Assembly (NCBI RefSeq): GCF_014647875.1
Contig: NZ_BMQA01000002.1
Location: forward strand, 124,001 to 188,000
DNA: 64,000 nt
DNA from: Streptomyces brasiliensis
Lineage (GTDB): Bacteria > Actinomycetota > Actinomycetes > Streptomycetales > Streptomycetaceae
Direction: 5' to 3'
Under the pieces are notes generated by a model. That model searched no databases. It worked only from the letters and a program-made list of their open reading frames with translations, and was not told the origin of the DNA. Of this stretch, positions 39,054 through 46,415 are shown piece by piece (position 1 is the stretch's first letter; every line of letters begins with the position of its first letter). The translations under genes were made by a program, and so were the position numbers.

Positions 39054-39269
39054 AGAGAAGGCCCCGGGTGGCACCGGCACAAAAAGTGATCCCCGCTCAG
39101 ATTTCCTGCCGCACATGGCATTTGAGGTGGGCGAGAACACCTCTCTTGTCGTATTTCCGAAGAAATCCGACGGAATTCCGAAAAGCGTCCGGGGGATTTC
39201 CACGCGGCCCCGTTCCGGAACTTCTCCCAGCGCACCCGCTTAACGGATCCACCCCTCCGCACACGACAA
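39054..39269. other. AT-richer non-coding stretch beside tRNA-Val copy 2
   Basis: Between two hairpins the sequence is visibly less GC-rich than its surroundings (for example TCTTGTCGTATTTCCGAAGA and GGAATTCCGAAAAGC). A minus-strand frame of about 85 codons exists but lacks the codon bias of real genes here. It adjoins the 3' end of a tRNA gene, a common integration site. I see no gene in it. Confidence 0.4.
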
Positions 39270-39299
39270 CGGCCCGCCTGCACGAATGCAGGCGGGCCG
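39270..39299 (-). terminator. Terminator after tRNA-Val copy 2
   Basis: CGGCCCGCCTGCA and TGCAGGCGGGCCG flank loop CGAA, 12 nt from the tRNA 3' end. Confidence 0.8.
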
Positions 39300-39310
39300 C
39301 CATGTCCGGG

Positions 39311-39382
39311 TGGGCGATACTGGGTTCGAACCAGTGACCTCTTCGGTGTGAACGAAGCGCTCTCCCACTGAGCTAATCGCCC
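39311..39382 (-). tRNA. tRNA-Val (anticodon CAC), copy 2
   Basis: This tRNA is base-for-base identical to the copy at 35879-35950, with the same orientation, discriminator A and no encoded CCA. Identity extends a few bases into both flanks, giving a 77-bp direct repeat. No clear -35/-10 pair was recognised upstream. Confidence 0.95.
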
Positions 39383-39460
39383 GGGCGCAGGAAGAAGATT
39401 ACCCCATGTCAGGGGGTGCCTCCGACCACGGCGGGGCGGTGCCCGCGCGTGCCGGACGGC

Positions 39461-39913
39461 TCACTGGTCCTTGATCTTCCAGGGCATCACGACGCCGAAC
39501 TTCCACACGTAGATCCCGCCCAGGACCGCCGCGATCACCAGGCCGATCACCGTCAACGTGATGTTGCGGCGGCGCACCTTGGGGTCGAGTGCCCGCTGGG
39601 CCGCCTCGGTGACCTTGCGCTTGGTCCAGCGGAGCACGAGCTGCGCCCAGACGAACTCGGTCGCCCAGATCGCCAGGCCGCCGAAGATCACGATCCAGCC
39701 CGGTCCGGGCAGGGGCAGCATGACGATGCCGACGGCCACCACCACGAGGCCGACCACGAAGACGCCGACCTGCCAGCTGAGGTGCAGGGCGCGTCGCGCC
39801 CTGATGAAGGCGGGAGCCCTCGATCCGAGCCCCTGTTCGTCCAGCGCCTCGCGCCCCTCCGTCTCGTCCCGTGCCACGGCGACCTCGCCCGGCTCGTTAC
39901 TCCCCGTATTCAT
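39461..39913 (-). CDS. PGPGW-motif membrane protein (TIGR02611 type)
   Basis: This 150-residue protein has an acidic N-terminus (1-45), a hydrophobic hairpin (about 58-100) containing MLPLPGPGWIVIFGGLAIW with the diagnostic PGPGW, an amphipathic linker rich in Arg/Lys, and a last helix near 125-143. The function is unknown. Many Streptomyces carry it next to ssgB. ATG at 39913 was chosen because the protein begins MNTGSNEPGEV with acidic character like relatives. Confidence 0.85.
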   Translation of the reverse strand: MNTGSNEPGEVAVARDETEGREALDEQGLGSRAPAFIRARRALHLSWQVGVFVVGLVVVAVGIVMLPLPGPGWIVIFGGLAIWATEFVWAQLVLRWTKRKVTEAAQRALDPKVRRRNITLTVIGLVIAAVLGGIYVWKFGVVMPWKIKDQ

Positions 39914-40018
39914 ACGACCAAACCCTACCCGGTGAAACCGGTCACCGGAATGGTCGTACCTCGCGTACCGGATCTCGGCCGGAAGAGTGTCGTAAAGACA
40001 CGCAAAACACTCAGAGGG

Positions 40019-40044
40019 GTTTACAACGGCACCGTAGGTGGCAT
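40019..40044 (+). promoter_or_regulatory. Candidate ssgB promoter
   Basis: GTTTAC, a 12-nt spacer, and GGTGGCAT lie about 60 nt before the ssgB start. In S. coelicolor ssgB is reported to depend on the stress sigma factor SigH, whose promoters have GTTT-type -35 and GGG-type -10 boxes. The match is only approximate and the assignment is tentative. Confidence 0.3.
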
Positions 40045-40103
40045 GTCGATTTCGCCGACGTGCGAATCCCCGAGCGCACACTGAGCGAAAGGCCCTGGCG
40101 CTT

Positions 40104-40517
40104 ATGAACACCACGGTCAGCTGCGAGCTGCACCTGCGCCTCGTTGTGTCGAGCGAGTCCTCCCTGCCTGTCCCCGCAGGCCTGCGGTACGACACGGCCG
40201 ACCCCTACGCCGTGCACGCCACCTTCCACACCGGAGCCGAGGAGACCGTCGAGTGGGTGTTCGCCCGCGACCTCCTCGCCGAGGGGCTTCACCGGCCCAC
40301 CGGCACCGGCGACGTGCGCGTCTGGCCGTCCCGTAGTCATGGTCAGGGCGTCGTGTGCATCGCCCTGAGCTCCCCTGAGGGCGAGGCCCTGCTCGAAGCC
40401 CCGGCGCGGGCCCTGGAGTCCTTCCTGAAGCGAACCGACGCCGCCGTGCCGCCCGGCACGGAGCATCGGCACTTCGACCTGGATCAGGAGCTCTCGCACA
40501 TCCTGGCGGAAAGCTAG
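40104..40517 (+). CDS. ssgB: Sporulation-specific cell division protein SsgB
   Basis: This 137-residue SALP-family protein recruits FtsZ to sporulation septum sites together with SsgA. The sequence is the highly conserved SsgB type: MNTTVSCELHLRLVVSSES, GLRYDTADPYAVHATF, GDVRVWPSRSHGQGVVCIAL and a C-terminal helix HFDLDQELSHILAES. Length matches the family exactly. Its near-invariance across Streptomyces makes the symbol secure. It is divergent from the PGPGW protein gene across a 190-bp gap and ends before a strong hairpin. Confidence 0.97.
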   Translation: MNTTVSCELHLRLVVSSESSLPVPAGLRYDTADPYAVHATFHTGAEETVEWVFARDLLAEGLHRPTGTGDVRVWPSRSHGQGVVCIALSSPEGEALLEAPARALESFLKRTDAAVPPGTEHRHFDLDQELSHILAES

Positions 40518-40588
40518 GTCGCCCCCGAAGCCGCCCGGCGCCGTCCACTCGGGGAGACGGCTCGGGCCTAGACAACCGCATAGGGCAT

Positions 40589-40632
40589 CGCCGACGCCGT
40601 CGCCGTGACCAGTCACGGAGGCGGCGTCGGCG
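40589..40632 (+). terminator. Terminator after ssgB
   Basis: CGCCGACGCCGTCGCCGTGA and TCACGGAGGCGGCGTCGGCG pair with two mismatches around loop CCAG. Confidence 0.65.
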
Positions 40633-40744
40633 TGCGCACGGCCGGGAACCGGTGGGCTCGCATACGCGTTCCACGGGCAGGCAGCCACTACCATCGGCCA
40701 CCATCGGCGGGCGCCCGCCCGACCCCCAGGCCAGGGAGCGAAAC

Positions 40745-41305
40745 GTGCTGATCACCCACGACACCCGGTGCGCGCTCGACACTGTGGTGGATCTGGTGAA
40801 CACCGTGCCGGAGGACGAGGCGGCGGCGGACGGGCTGCCCGATGTCGCGACGCTCGAAAATTTCGTACGAATGCACAAAATCAGCGATGTCGGATTGCTC
40901 TCCGAGTTCGATCTGTCCGCCGTGCGCAAGATCCGCGGGCGGTTCGCCGGGATCTTCGCGGCCCCGGACGCCCGGTCCGCCGCCGGGATGATCAATGACC
41001 TGGTGGCCGCGGCAGGGACGACACCCCGGCTCACGGACCACGACGGCTACGACTGGCATGTGCACTACTTCGCGCCCGGCGCCTCAGTGGCCGACCACCT
41101 CGCCGCCGACTGCGGGATGGCGCTGGCGTTCTTCGTCGTCGCCGGCGAGCAGGAGCGGCTGCGACGCTGTGAGGCGCCCGACTGCCGGCGCGCTTTCGTC
41201 GACCTCTCCCGCAACCGTTCGCGGCGCTACTGCGACAGCAGGACCTGTGGGAACCGGCTGCATGTGGCCGCGTACCGGGCCAGGCGCAAGGAAGCGACGG
41301 GCTGA
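40745..41305 (+). CDS. CGNR zinc finger / ABATE domain protein
   Basis: This 186-residue putative stress-induced transcription regulator has an N-terminal ABATE-like domain (ALDTVVDLVNTVPED, residues about 10-130) and the C-terminal CGNR zinc finger. The finger has Cys pairs in RRCEAPDCRRAFVDLSRN and RRYCDSRTCGNRLHVAAYR; CGNR itself is present. The GTG start (VLITHDTRCALD) has GGGAG 6 nt upstream. The family is common in actinobacteria; its DNA targets are not known. Confidence 0.9.
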   Translation: MLITHDTRCALDTVVDLVNTVPEDEAAADGLPDVATLENFVRMHKISDVGLLSEFDLSAVRKIRGRFAGIFAAPDARSAAGMINDLVAAAGTTPRLTDHDGYDWHVHYFAPGASVADHLAADCGMALAFFVVAGEQERLRRCEAPDCRRAFVDLSRNRSRRYCDSRTCGNRLHVAAYRARRKEATG

Positions 41306-41330
41306 TCGCCCGGCGGGCTCCTCGATGCCG

Positions 41331-41364
41331 ACGTCAGCCCGGCGGGTGGCGCCGGGACTGACGT
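41331..41364. terminator. Hairpin between CGNR gene and the 50-aa gene
   Basis: ACGTCAG-CCCGGC and GCCGGGACTGACGT pair with one bulge, forming a shared terminator for two convergent genes. Confidence 0.6.
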
Positions 41365-41371
41365 GTACGGC

Positions 41372-41524
41372 TCACAGCAACAGCAGATCGTGCAGCGCAG
41401 CCATGAGGAGCAGACACCCGATCACCGCCAGGAAGATCATCAGCGGTGGCTGGGAAAGGGCGAAGAGGCACCCGCGCGGCTCGTCCTCCGGCGGCGCGGC
41501 CTCGCTCTGTGTCGTGTCCAGCAT
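41372..41524 (-). CDS. Small membrane protein (50 aa)
   Basis: A short frame encodes MLDTTQSEAAPPEDEPRGC, then LFALSQPPLMIFLAVIGCLL, LMAALHDLLLL. It has an acidic N-terminus and a single C-terminal hydrophobic helix of about 22 residues. I recall near-identical small proteins at this place in other Streptomyces, which supports it as real. The SD is weak (GAG). Its function is unknown; a single-span peptide of this type could be a regulator of a membrane complex. Confidence 0.7.
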   Translation of the reverse strand: MLDTTQSEAAPPEDEPRGCLFALSQPPLMIFLAVIGCLLLMAALHDLLLL

Positions 41525-41725
41525 CTCGCGGCGATGATGACCCAGCGGGTACCCAGCGCGCGATCAACACGCCCGGAATAGGCGGGAGTTCGTCGAATTC
41601 CGTGATGTCCGGTTCGGTTCCGACCGGGCCCCGCACGCATCCGCCCGCCGCCAGGTCGCTCTGTGTCGTTCCAGTGCGTCATGCGACCGGCTCGGGGCGC
41701 GCGTCCGGCGACGCCCCAGGTGGGG

Positions 41726-42169
41726 TCATATGCCGTGCTTCTTGAGGATGGCCTCGATGTCGCTGAAGTCGTCCGCGGAGTTCGCACGGGGCGCCGCCGC
41801 GGGCCGGGTGGCGGGACGGGTCGCCGGTCCCAGAGAGGGCGCCGAAGCCGTGGGCGCCACGCCGTCGCGCTGCTGCGCGCTCCGGGCCGCCTTGCGTTCG
41901 GCGCGGGTGCCTCCGCGGCGGCGTTCGACGGCGCGTGTGGTCGCGAACAGGGCCCACGCCACGCCGAGCACGCCGAAGCCCGCCCAGGCCGCGGGGCTGA
42001 ACGCGGTGTCGGCCAGCCAGCCGACGACACCCGTCATCACCAGGCCGACCGGGACGAGCGAGTAGGCGGCGATGCGCGCCGCCGCCAGGAACCGCTTGCG
42101 GTAGGCCGTGACCGCCGCGATGCCGAGGCCGGCCGCGGACACGGCGGAACAGACTGTCTCGGCGATCAT
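41726..42169 (-). CDS. Conserved small membrane protein (147 aa)
   Basis: Three hydrophobic helices (about residues 5-22, 32-55 and 62-85) are followed by a basic ERRRGGTRAERKAAR segment and a disordered Ala/Pro/Thr tail. It ends in NSADDFSDIEAILKKHGI, a short amphipathic helix that looks like a protein-binding tail. ATG at 42169 has GGAGG 5 nt upstream. The function is not recognised. Divergent from the CPDC protein across about 220 bp. Confidence 0.75.
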   Translation of the reverse strand: MIAETVCSAVSAAGLGIAAVTAYRKRFLAAARIAAYSLVPVGLVMTGVVGWLADTAFSPAAWAGFGVLGVAWALFATTRAVERRRGGTRAERKAARSAQQRDGVAPTASAPSLGPATRPATRPAAAPRANSADDFSDIEAILKKHGI

Positions 42170-42391
42170 CCGGTCCTCCAGGCGGGCTCGGGCAGGCGGA
42201 ACGCGCTGCTGCGCTTCGTCCCCTCCATCGTGCACCGCCGCCTCCCCGCTGTGCCATGGGCCGGGCGGACATCAGGGACATCTCCGGGTCGCCTCCTCCC
42301 CAGGTGCCGGTCACCGGCGTACGCCGCGGGCGCGCCTCTGCGCCGTACGGTGAATTGGGTCGCGGCCCCCCGGCCTGGAAGACTGGGGTCC

Positions 42392-42919
42392 ATGAACGAC
42401 TCCTCCCCCGTACCCGCCGACGCTCCCGCTCCCGTCCTGGACGTGTGGTGCGAGCTGCAGTGCCCGGACTGCCGCAGCGCCCTGGACGACCTCCGCGCCC
42501 TGCGGGCCCGCTACGGCGACCGGCTGGAGCTGCGGCTGCGGCACTTCCCGCTGGAGAAGCACAAGCACGCGTTCGCCGCGGCGCAGGCCGCCGAGGAGGC
42601 GCTGGAGCAGGGGCAGGGCTGGGCCTACGTGGAGGCCGTCCTCGGGCGCGTCGAGGAGCTGGACCGTGCGGGAGAACCCTTCCTGGTCGAGGTCGCCCGT
42701 GAACTCGGCCTGGACGCCGAGGAGTTCGACACCGCGTTGATCGACGGGCGGCACATCCTGATCGTCGACGCCGATCAGGCCGAGGGCAAGGCGATCGGCG
42801 TGACCGGCACCCCGACCTACGTCATCGGCGGCGAACGCCTCGACGGTGGCAAGAGCCAGGAAGGCCTCCGCCGGCGCATCGAGGAGATCACCGACCGACT
42901 GCTCGCCGAGCAGGGCTGA
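42392..42919 (+). CDS. DsbA/FrnE-like thioredoxin-fold protein with CPDC motif
   Basis: This 175-residue protein has WCELQCPDCRSALDDL near the start (CxxC = CPDC), a central helical insert (residues about 55-130) and the cis-proline segment GVTGTPTYVIGGERLDG. There is no signal peptide, so it is probably cytoplasmic. It may act as a thiol oxidoreductase or disulfide isomerase; the client is unknown. The ATG directly precedes NDSSPVPADAPAPVLDVW, a short disordered head. Confidence 0.85.
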   Translation: MNDSSPVPADAPAPVLDVWCELQCPDCRSALDDLRALRARYGDRLELRLRHFPLEKHKHAFAAAQAAEEALEQGQGWAYVEAVLGRVEELDRAGEPFLVEVARELGLDAEEFDTALIDGRHILIVDADQAEGKAIGVTGTPTYVIGGERLDGGKSQEGLRRRIEEITDRLLAEQG

Positions 42920-42971
42920 CCACGGCGCACGTGCGGGGCGGGGAGCGCGTGTTCGCCCGATGCCGACGGCC

Positions 42972-43793
42972 TCAGAGCAGGTTCTTGTACATGGCGTACG
43001 CGACCGGGGTGTAGCCCAGCGACTCGTAGAGCCGTTCGGCCGGGGTGTTGCCCGCGAAGACGTTGAGGCCGATCGTGTCCTTGCCCGCGGTCACCGCCTG
43101 GGCCTCCGCGAGGAGCATCAGGGAGCGGCCGTGCCCCCGGCCGCGGAAGCGTTCGTCGGCCTCGACGTCGTAGACGTACGCCTTGTCGCTCAGGGCCACC
43201 CACAGGGTGCCGACCGGGGTGCCCTCGTGTTCCAGGACGCTCAGGAGCATGTTCCCCGTGGCCAGGCCCTGGGGCAGAAGCGTGGCGTGGTCCCGCTCGG
43301 ACTTCTTCCGGGCCTCGGCCTCGGGCACGCCCCGGTCGATCCAGCTCTGCGCGTAGCCCGCCAGGCTGTCGGCGTGCCACGTCGCGTACTCCGCCTCGGT
43401 CATGGGCCTGCCCCGGCTGCCCTCGGGAAGTGCGGGCGCCGTGCCGCCGAGGCGTTTCTCCATGCCGCGGTTGCGGTGGACGTAGCCGAGGGACGTGGCC
43501 AGACGCAGGGCCGCCTCGGCCTCAGCGGGCACCAGGGCCTCGATGCGGGTGCAGCCCCAGCCGCGTGCCACCTCCTCGGCGGCAAGGGCGGCGACTGCGC
43601 CCCGGCCCCGCCCGCGGTCCGGTTCCTCGATGCGCAGATCGCGGATCGAGGCGACGGCGGGGCCGAAGACGGGGTGGGTCGTGAGGTGGACCGCGCCGAC
43701 GGGGCGGCTGTTCACGCACACTTGGTAGTGGCGCGACAGCCCTCCGTCGGCGGCACGCTGGAGCGGCTCGGTCGGCCGCAGGGTCGTGGTCAT
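42972..43793 (-). CDS. Tandem GNAT-domain N-acetyltransferase
   Basis: This 273-residue protein has two GNAT folds. The first, about residues 1-115, has a shortened acetyl-CoA loop (PDRGRGRGAVAALAAEE). The second, about 130-273, has DERFRGRGHGRSLMLLAEAQA and the end NVFAGNTPAERLYESLGYTPV. Two-domain GNATs include mycothiol synthase, but MshD-specific motifs were not recognised, and the substrate is unknown. The ATG gives MTTTLRPTEPLQRA. Confidence 0.85.
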   Translation of the reverse strand: MTTTLRPTEPLQRAADGGLSRHYQVCVNSRPVGAVHLTTHPVFGPAVASIRDLRIEEPDRGRGRGAVAALAAEEVARGWGCTRIEALVPAEAEAALRLATSLGYVHRNRGMEKRLGGTAPALPEGSRGRPMTEAEYATWHADSLAGYAQSWIDRGVPEAEARKKSERDHATLLPQGLATGNMLLSVLEHEGTPVGTLWVALSDKAYVYDVEADERFRGRGHGRSLMLLAEAQAVTAGKDTIGLNVFAGNTPAERLYESLGYTPVAYAMYKNLL

Positions 43794-43848
43794 CAGGGGT
43801 GTTCTACCCGCCGTGGGTGACCCGCGTCAGCCCGATTTTCCGCGCGGC

Positions 43849-44670
43849 TCAGGGGTCGAGGTCGTCCCCGGACCGCTCGTCGAAGATCCGCATCGCCTTG
43901 GCGGTCACCGGGCCCGGGGCACCGGGGAGTTCACGGTCGTCGACGCGGTGCACGGCCTGGACGTCGCGCAGGGTCGACGTCAGGAAGATCTCGTCGGCCC
44001 GCTCGAGGACGTCCAGCGGCAGGTCGGTCTCCTTGGCGCCGGTCCACTCGACGGTCAGTTCGCGGGTGATGCCCGCCAGACAGCCGGAGGCGACCGGCGG
44101 GGTGTGGATCTCGCCGTCGACAACGACGAAGACGTTCGAGCCGGTGCCCTCGCAGAGCTGTCCGACCGAGTTGGCGAACAGCGCCTCGGAGGCGCCGTGT
44201 TGGGCGGCGCGGGCAAGGGCGACGACGTTCTCGGCGTACGACGTGGTCTTCAGGCCGGTGAGCGCGCCGCGCTCGTTGCGGACCCACGGGACGGTGATCA
44301 CGGCGGTGGAGTCGGGGCGGCGGCCGGCCTCGCCGAGGGCGACCACCAGGGTCGGGCCGTGGGCGCCACGCTCGGAGCCGAGGGGGCTGTGGCCGCCGGT
44401 GTACGTGATGCGCAGCCGGCCCAGCGGCATGGGGTTGGCCTCGACGACGGCGGCGCAGGCGCGGCGCACCTCGTCGTGGTCCGGGTCGGGCAGCCCGAGG
44501 CCGCGCGCCGAGCGCGTCAGCCGGTCCAGGTGGCGGGTGAGCGCGAACGGCTTCCCGTTCGTCGCCTTCACCGTCTCGAAGATGCCGTCGCCCACGGTCA
44601 GCCCGTGGTCGAACACCGAGACGCGGGCGGACTCGATGTCCCTCAGCCCACCGTCGAGCCAGATCTTCAC
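43849..44670 (-). CDS. pabC: Aminodeoxychorismate lyase / class IV aminotransferase
   Basis: This 273-residue PLP enzyme would release pyruvate from 4-amino-4-deoxychorismate to give p-aminobenzoate. Fold-type IV landmarks are FDHGLTVGDGIFET, RLRITYTGG, the PLP lysine in LTGLKTTSYAENV, EALFANSVGQLCEGTGSNVF and EIFLTSTLRDVQAV. Branched-chain or D-amino-acid aminotransferases share these, but direct coupling to a pabB-like gene (1 nt apart) favours PabC. GTG at 44670 has GGAGGA 8 nt upstream. Confidence 0.85.
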   Translation of the reverse strand: MKIWLDGGLRDIESARVSVFDHGLTVGDGIFETVKATNGKPFALTRHLDRLTRSARGLGLPDPDHDEVRRACAAVVEANPMPLGRLRITYTGGHSPLGSERGAHGPTLVVALGEAGRRPDSTAVITVPWVRNERGALTGLKTTSYAENVVALARAAQHGASEALFANSVGQLCEGTGSNVFVVVDGEIHTPPVASGCLAGITRELTVEWTGAKETDLPLDVLERADEIFLTSTLRDVQAVHRVDDRELPGAPGPVTAKAMRIFDERSGDDLDP

Positions 44671-44671
44671 C

Positions 44672-45712
44672 TCAGGATTCCTCCCCACTCGCCCAGTACG
44701 CCCCCGACGCTACCGCGAGCAGCCGGGACGCCTTCAGCTCGGTCTCCCGCCACTCCCCCTCGGGATCGGATCCCCAGGTGATGCCGGCGCCGGTGCCGAA
44801 GCGCAGGACGTCCTCCGCACGGTCGATCCAGAAGGTGCGGATGCCCACGGCGAGCTCGGCCGTGCCCCGGTCCGCGTCGACCCAGCCGATGCCGCCGCAG
44901 TACGGGCCGCGGGGCACCGTCTCCAGCGCCTCGATGATCCTCAGGGCACTGGACTTGGGCGCGCCGGTGACCGAGCCGGGCGGGAAGGCGGCGGTGAGGA
45001 GCTCCGGCCAGCCGGCGTCGTCGCGCAGGTCGCCGCGGACCGTGGACACGAGGTGCACCAGGCCCGGGTGCTTCTCCACGGCGCACAGGTCGGGCACGGT
45101 CACGCTGCCGGTGGCGCAGACCCGGCCGATGTCGTTGCGGACCAGGTCCACGATCATCACGTTCTCGGCGTAGTCCTTCTCGAGCAGGTCCGCCTCGGTG
45201 CGTCCGGTGCCCTTGATCGGTCCGGACTCGACGGTACGGCCGTCGCGGCGCAGGAAGAGCTCGGGGGACGCGGTGGCGATCTCGACGCCGTGGCCGGGCA
45301 GCCGGATCGTTCCTGCGTACGGCGCCGGGTTGCCGCGTGCCAGCAGGGCGGTCAGGGCGTCCACGTCGGCGTCCGCGTCGACGGGCGCGGCGAGCACGCG
45401 GCAGAGGTTGGCCTGGTAGACCTCGCCTTCCGCGATGTGCTCGCGGATCCGGCGTACGGCCGCGGTGTACGCGGCGCGGTCGAGGGACGACGTCCAGCCG
45501 TCCGCCGCCGGGCCCTGCCACCGACCCGGCACCGGCGCGGGCACCGGCTCCTCGCGCACGTCCGCGAAGCGGGCGCAGGTCAGCCTGCCCTCGAAGTCCG
45601 CGCAGACGGCCCAGAAACCCGTGGAGTCCAGGGCGGCGGGATCGCTGGTGACGTCGAGCAGGCCGGTGGCGACGCGGTCGCCGAAGCGGGCGAGCGGAGG
45701 GAGGTGGAGCAC
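44672..45712 (-). CDS. pabB: Aminodeoxychorismate synthase component I (chorismate-binding enzyme)
   Basis: This 346-residue chorismate-utilising enzyme has a short N-terminal part and the full catalytic domain from about residue 75: IAEGEVYQANLCRVL, the lysine motif SGPIKGTGRTEADLL, DLVRNDIGRVC, PGSVTGAPKSSALRIIE, and GPYCGGIGWVD. Anthranilate synthase is excluded by the PIKGT lysine and the PabC neighbour. The usual PabA glutaminase is not adjacent. The GTG start gives VLHLPPLARFGDRV. Confidence 0.88.
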   Translation of the reverse strand: MLHLPPLARFGDRVATGLLDVTSDPAALDSTGFWAVCADFEGRLTCARFADVREEPVPAPVPGRWQGPAADGWTSSLDRAAYTAAVRRIREHIAEGEVYQANLCRVLAAPVDADADVDALTALLARGNPAPYAGTIRLPGHGVEIATASPELFLRRDGRTVESGPIKGTGRTEADLLEKDYAENVMIVDLVRNDIGRVCATGSVTVPDLCAVEKHPGLVHLVSTVRGDLRDDAGWPELLTAAFPPGSVTGAPKSSALRIIEALETVPRGPYCGGIGWVDADRGTAELAVGIRTFWIDRAEDVLRFGTGAGITWGSDPEGEWRETELKASRLLAVASGAYWASGEES

Positions 45713-45820
45713 GCCGTCGAGTCTAGGGTGGGTGTCGTCGGGGTGGCTCCGATGTGTCCCGCGGGTGCCCTGACCACGTCGTCCGGTGGGCGCAGCGCAG
45801 CACGCTGCGTAAACGCGTTT

Positions 45821-45848
45821 TTGTGCTGGCCCGGGAATCCGCTAGAGT
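45821..45848 (+). promoter_or_regulatory. Promoter of the tRNA operon
   Basis: -35 TTGTGC, a 16-nt spacer, and -10 TAGAGT, about 41 nt before tRNA-Gly. Similar pairs precede many Streptomyces tRNA genes. Confidence 0.55.
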
Positions 45849-45889
45849 TCAACACGTCGCCGGGACGCGGGAGCGGACCGGAAAGACAG

Positions 45890-45962
45890 GCGGACGTAGC
45901 TCAGTTGGTAGAGCGCAACCTTGCCAAGGTTGAGGTCGCGAGTTCGAGCCTCGTCGTCCGCT
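45890..45962 (+). tRNA. tRNA-Gly (anticodon GCC)
   Basis: Seventy-three nucleotides: acceptor GCGGACG/CGTCCGC, D arm GCTC/GAGC, anticodon stem CAACC/GGTTG with loop TTGCCAA, T arm GCGAG/CTCGT closing on TTCGAGC. Anticodon GCC. No encoded CCA. First gene of a five-tRNA transcript. Confidence 0.95.
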
Positions 45963-46000
45963 CGAAGGAAGTGGGGGTTCTCGCGATCCCCTACACTCCT

Positions 46001-46074
46001 GGTGGAGTGGCCGAGAGGCGAGGCAACGGCCTGCAAAGCCGTCTACACGGGTTCAAATCCCGTCTCCACCTCCA
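46001..46074 (+). tRNA. tRNA-Cys (anticodon GCA)
   Basis: Acceptor GGTGGAG/CTCCACC, anticodon stem ACGGC/GCCGT with loop CTGCAAA, T stem ACGGG/CCCGT with loop TTCAAAT. The discriminator T and encoded CCA follow (TCCA), unlike the other tRNAs here. Confidence 0.95.
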
Positions 46075-46075
46075 A

Positions 46076-46147
46076 GGACGATTAGCTCAGCGGGAGAGCG
46101 CTTCCCTGACACGGAAGAGGTCACTGGTTCAATCCCAGTATCGTCCA
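46076..46147 (+). tRNA. tRNA-Val (anticodon GAC), copy 1
   Basis: Acceptor GGACGAT/ATCGTCC, D arm GCTC/GAGC, anticodon stem CTTCC/GGAAG with loop CTGACAC, T arm ACTGG/CCAGT with TTCAATC. Anticodon GAC. It starts one nucleotide after the CCA of tRNA-Cys. Confidence 0.95.
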
Positions 46148-46182
46148 CTGGTCCGCAAGGATCTTGATCCGTAAGGATCCCC

Positions 46183-46254
46183 GCGCGATTAGCTCAGCGG
46201 GAGAGCGCTTCCCTGACACGGAAGAGGTCACTGGTTCAATCCCAGTATCGCGCA
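46183..46254 (+). tRNA. tRNA-Val (anticodon GAC), copy 2 with altered acceptor stem
   Basis: The body is identical to copy 1. The acceptor is GCGCGAT/ATCGCGC: base pairs 2:71 and 3:70 have both changed on both strands, so pairing is kept. Discriminator A. Confidence 0.95.
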
Positions 46255-46288
46255 CGCACGGACTGTGACCGTCAGGTCACGGACCCGC

Positions 46289-46360
46289 GGACGATTAGCT
46301 CAGCGGGAGAGCGCTTCCCTGACACGGAAGAGGTCACTGGTTCAATCCCAGTATCGTCCA
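46289..46360 (+). tRNA. tRNA-Val (anticodon GAC), copy 3
   Basis: Identical to copy 1 throughout, including the GGACGAT/ATCGTCC acceptor. It is the last tRNA of the operon; a terminator follows 6 nt later. Confidence 0.95.
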
Positions 46361-46366
46361 CACACC

Positions 46367-46396
46367 GAAGCCCCCGGCCCTGCGGCCGGGGGCTTC
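46367..46396. terminator. Terminator of the tRNA operon
   Basis: GAAGCCCCCGGCC and GGCCGGGGGCTTC flank a 4-nt loop and are followed by TTCG. It also terminates the convergent zinc-ribbon gene. Confidence 0.85.
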
Positions 46397-46415
46397 TTCG
46401 TGGGCGAGGGTCGGA

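Noticed and set aside
35580..39203. Very long minus-strand open frame (about 1200 codons) opposite the membrane protein gene
   Set aside because: It is Arg/Gly/Pro-rich shadow sequence of the high-GC plus-strand gene, crosses a tRNA gene, and lacks the usual codon bias.
39026..39283. Minus-strand frame of about 85 codons near tRNA-Val copy 2
   Set aside because: It overlaps two hairpins, lacks third-position GC bias and has no SD.
46076..46360. Three 72-bp repeats with short spacers (CRISPR-like)
   Set aside because: Each repeat folds as a complete tRNA-Val; repeat and spacer sizes do not suit a CRISPR array.
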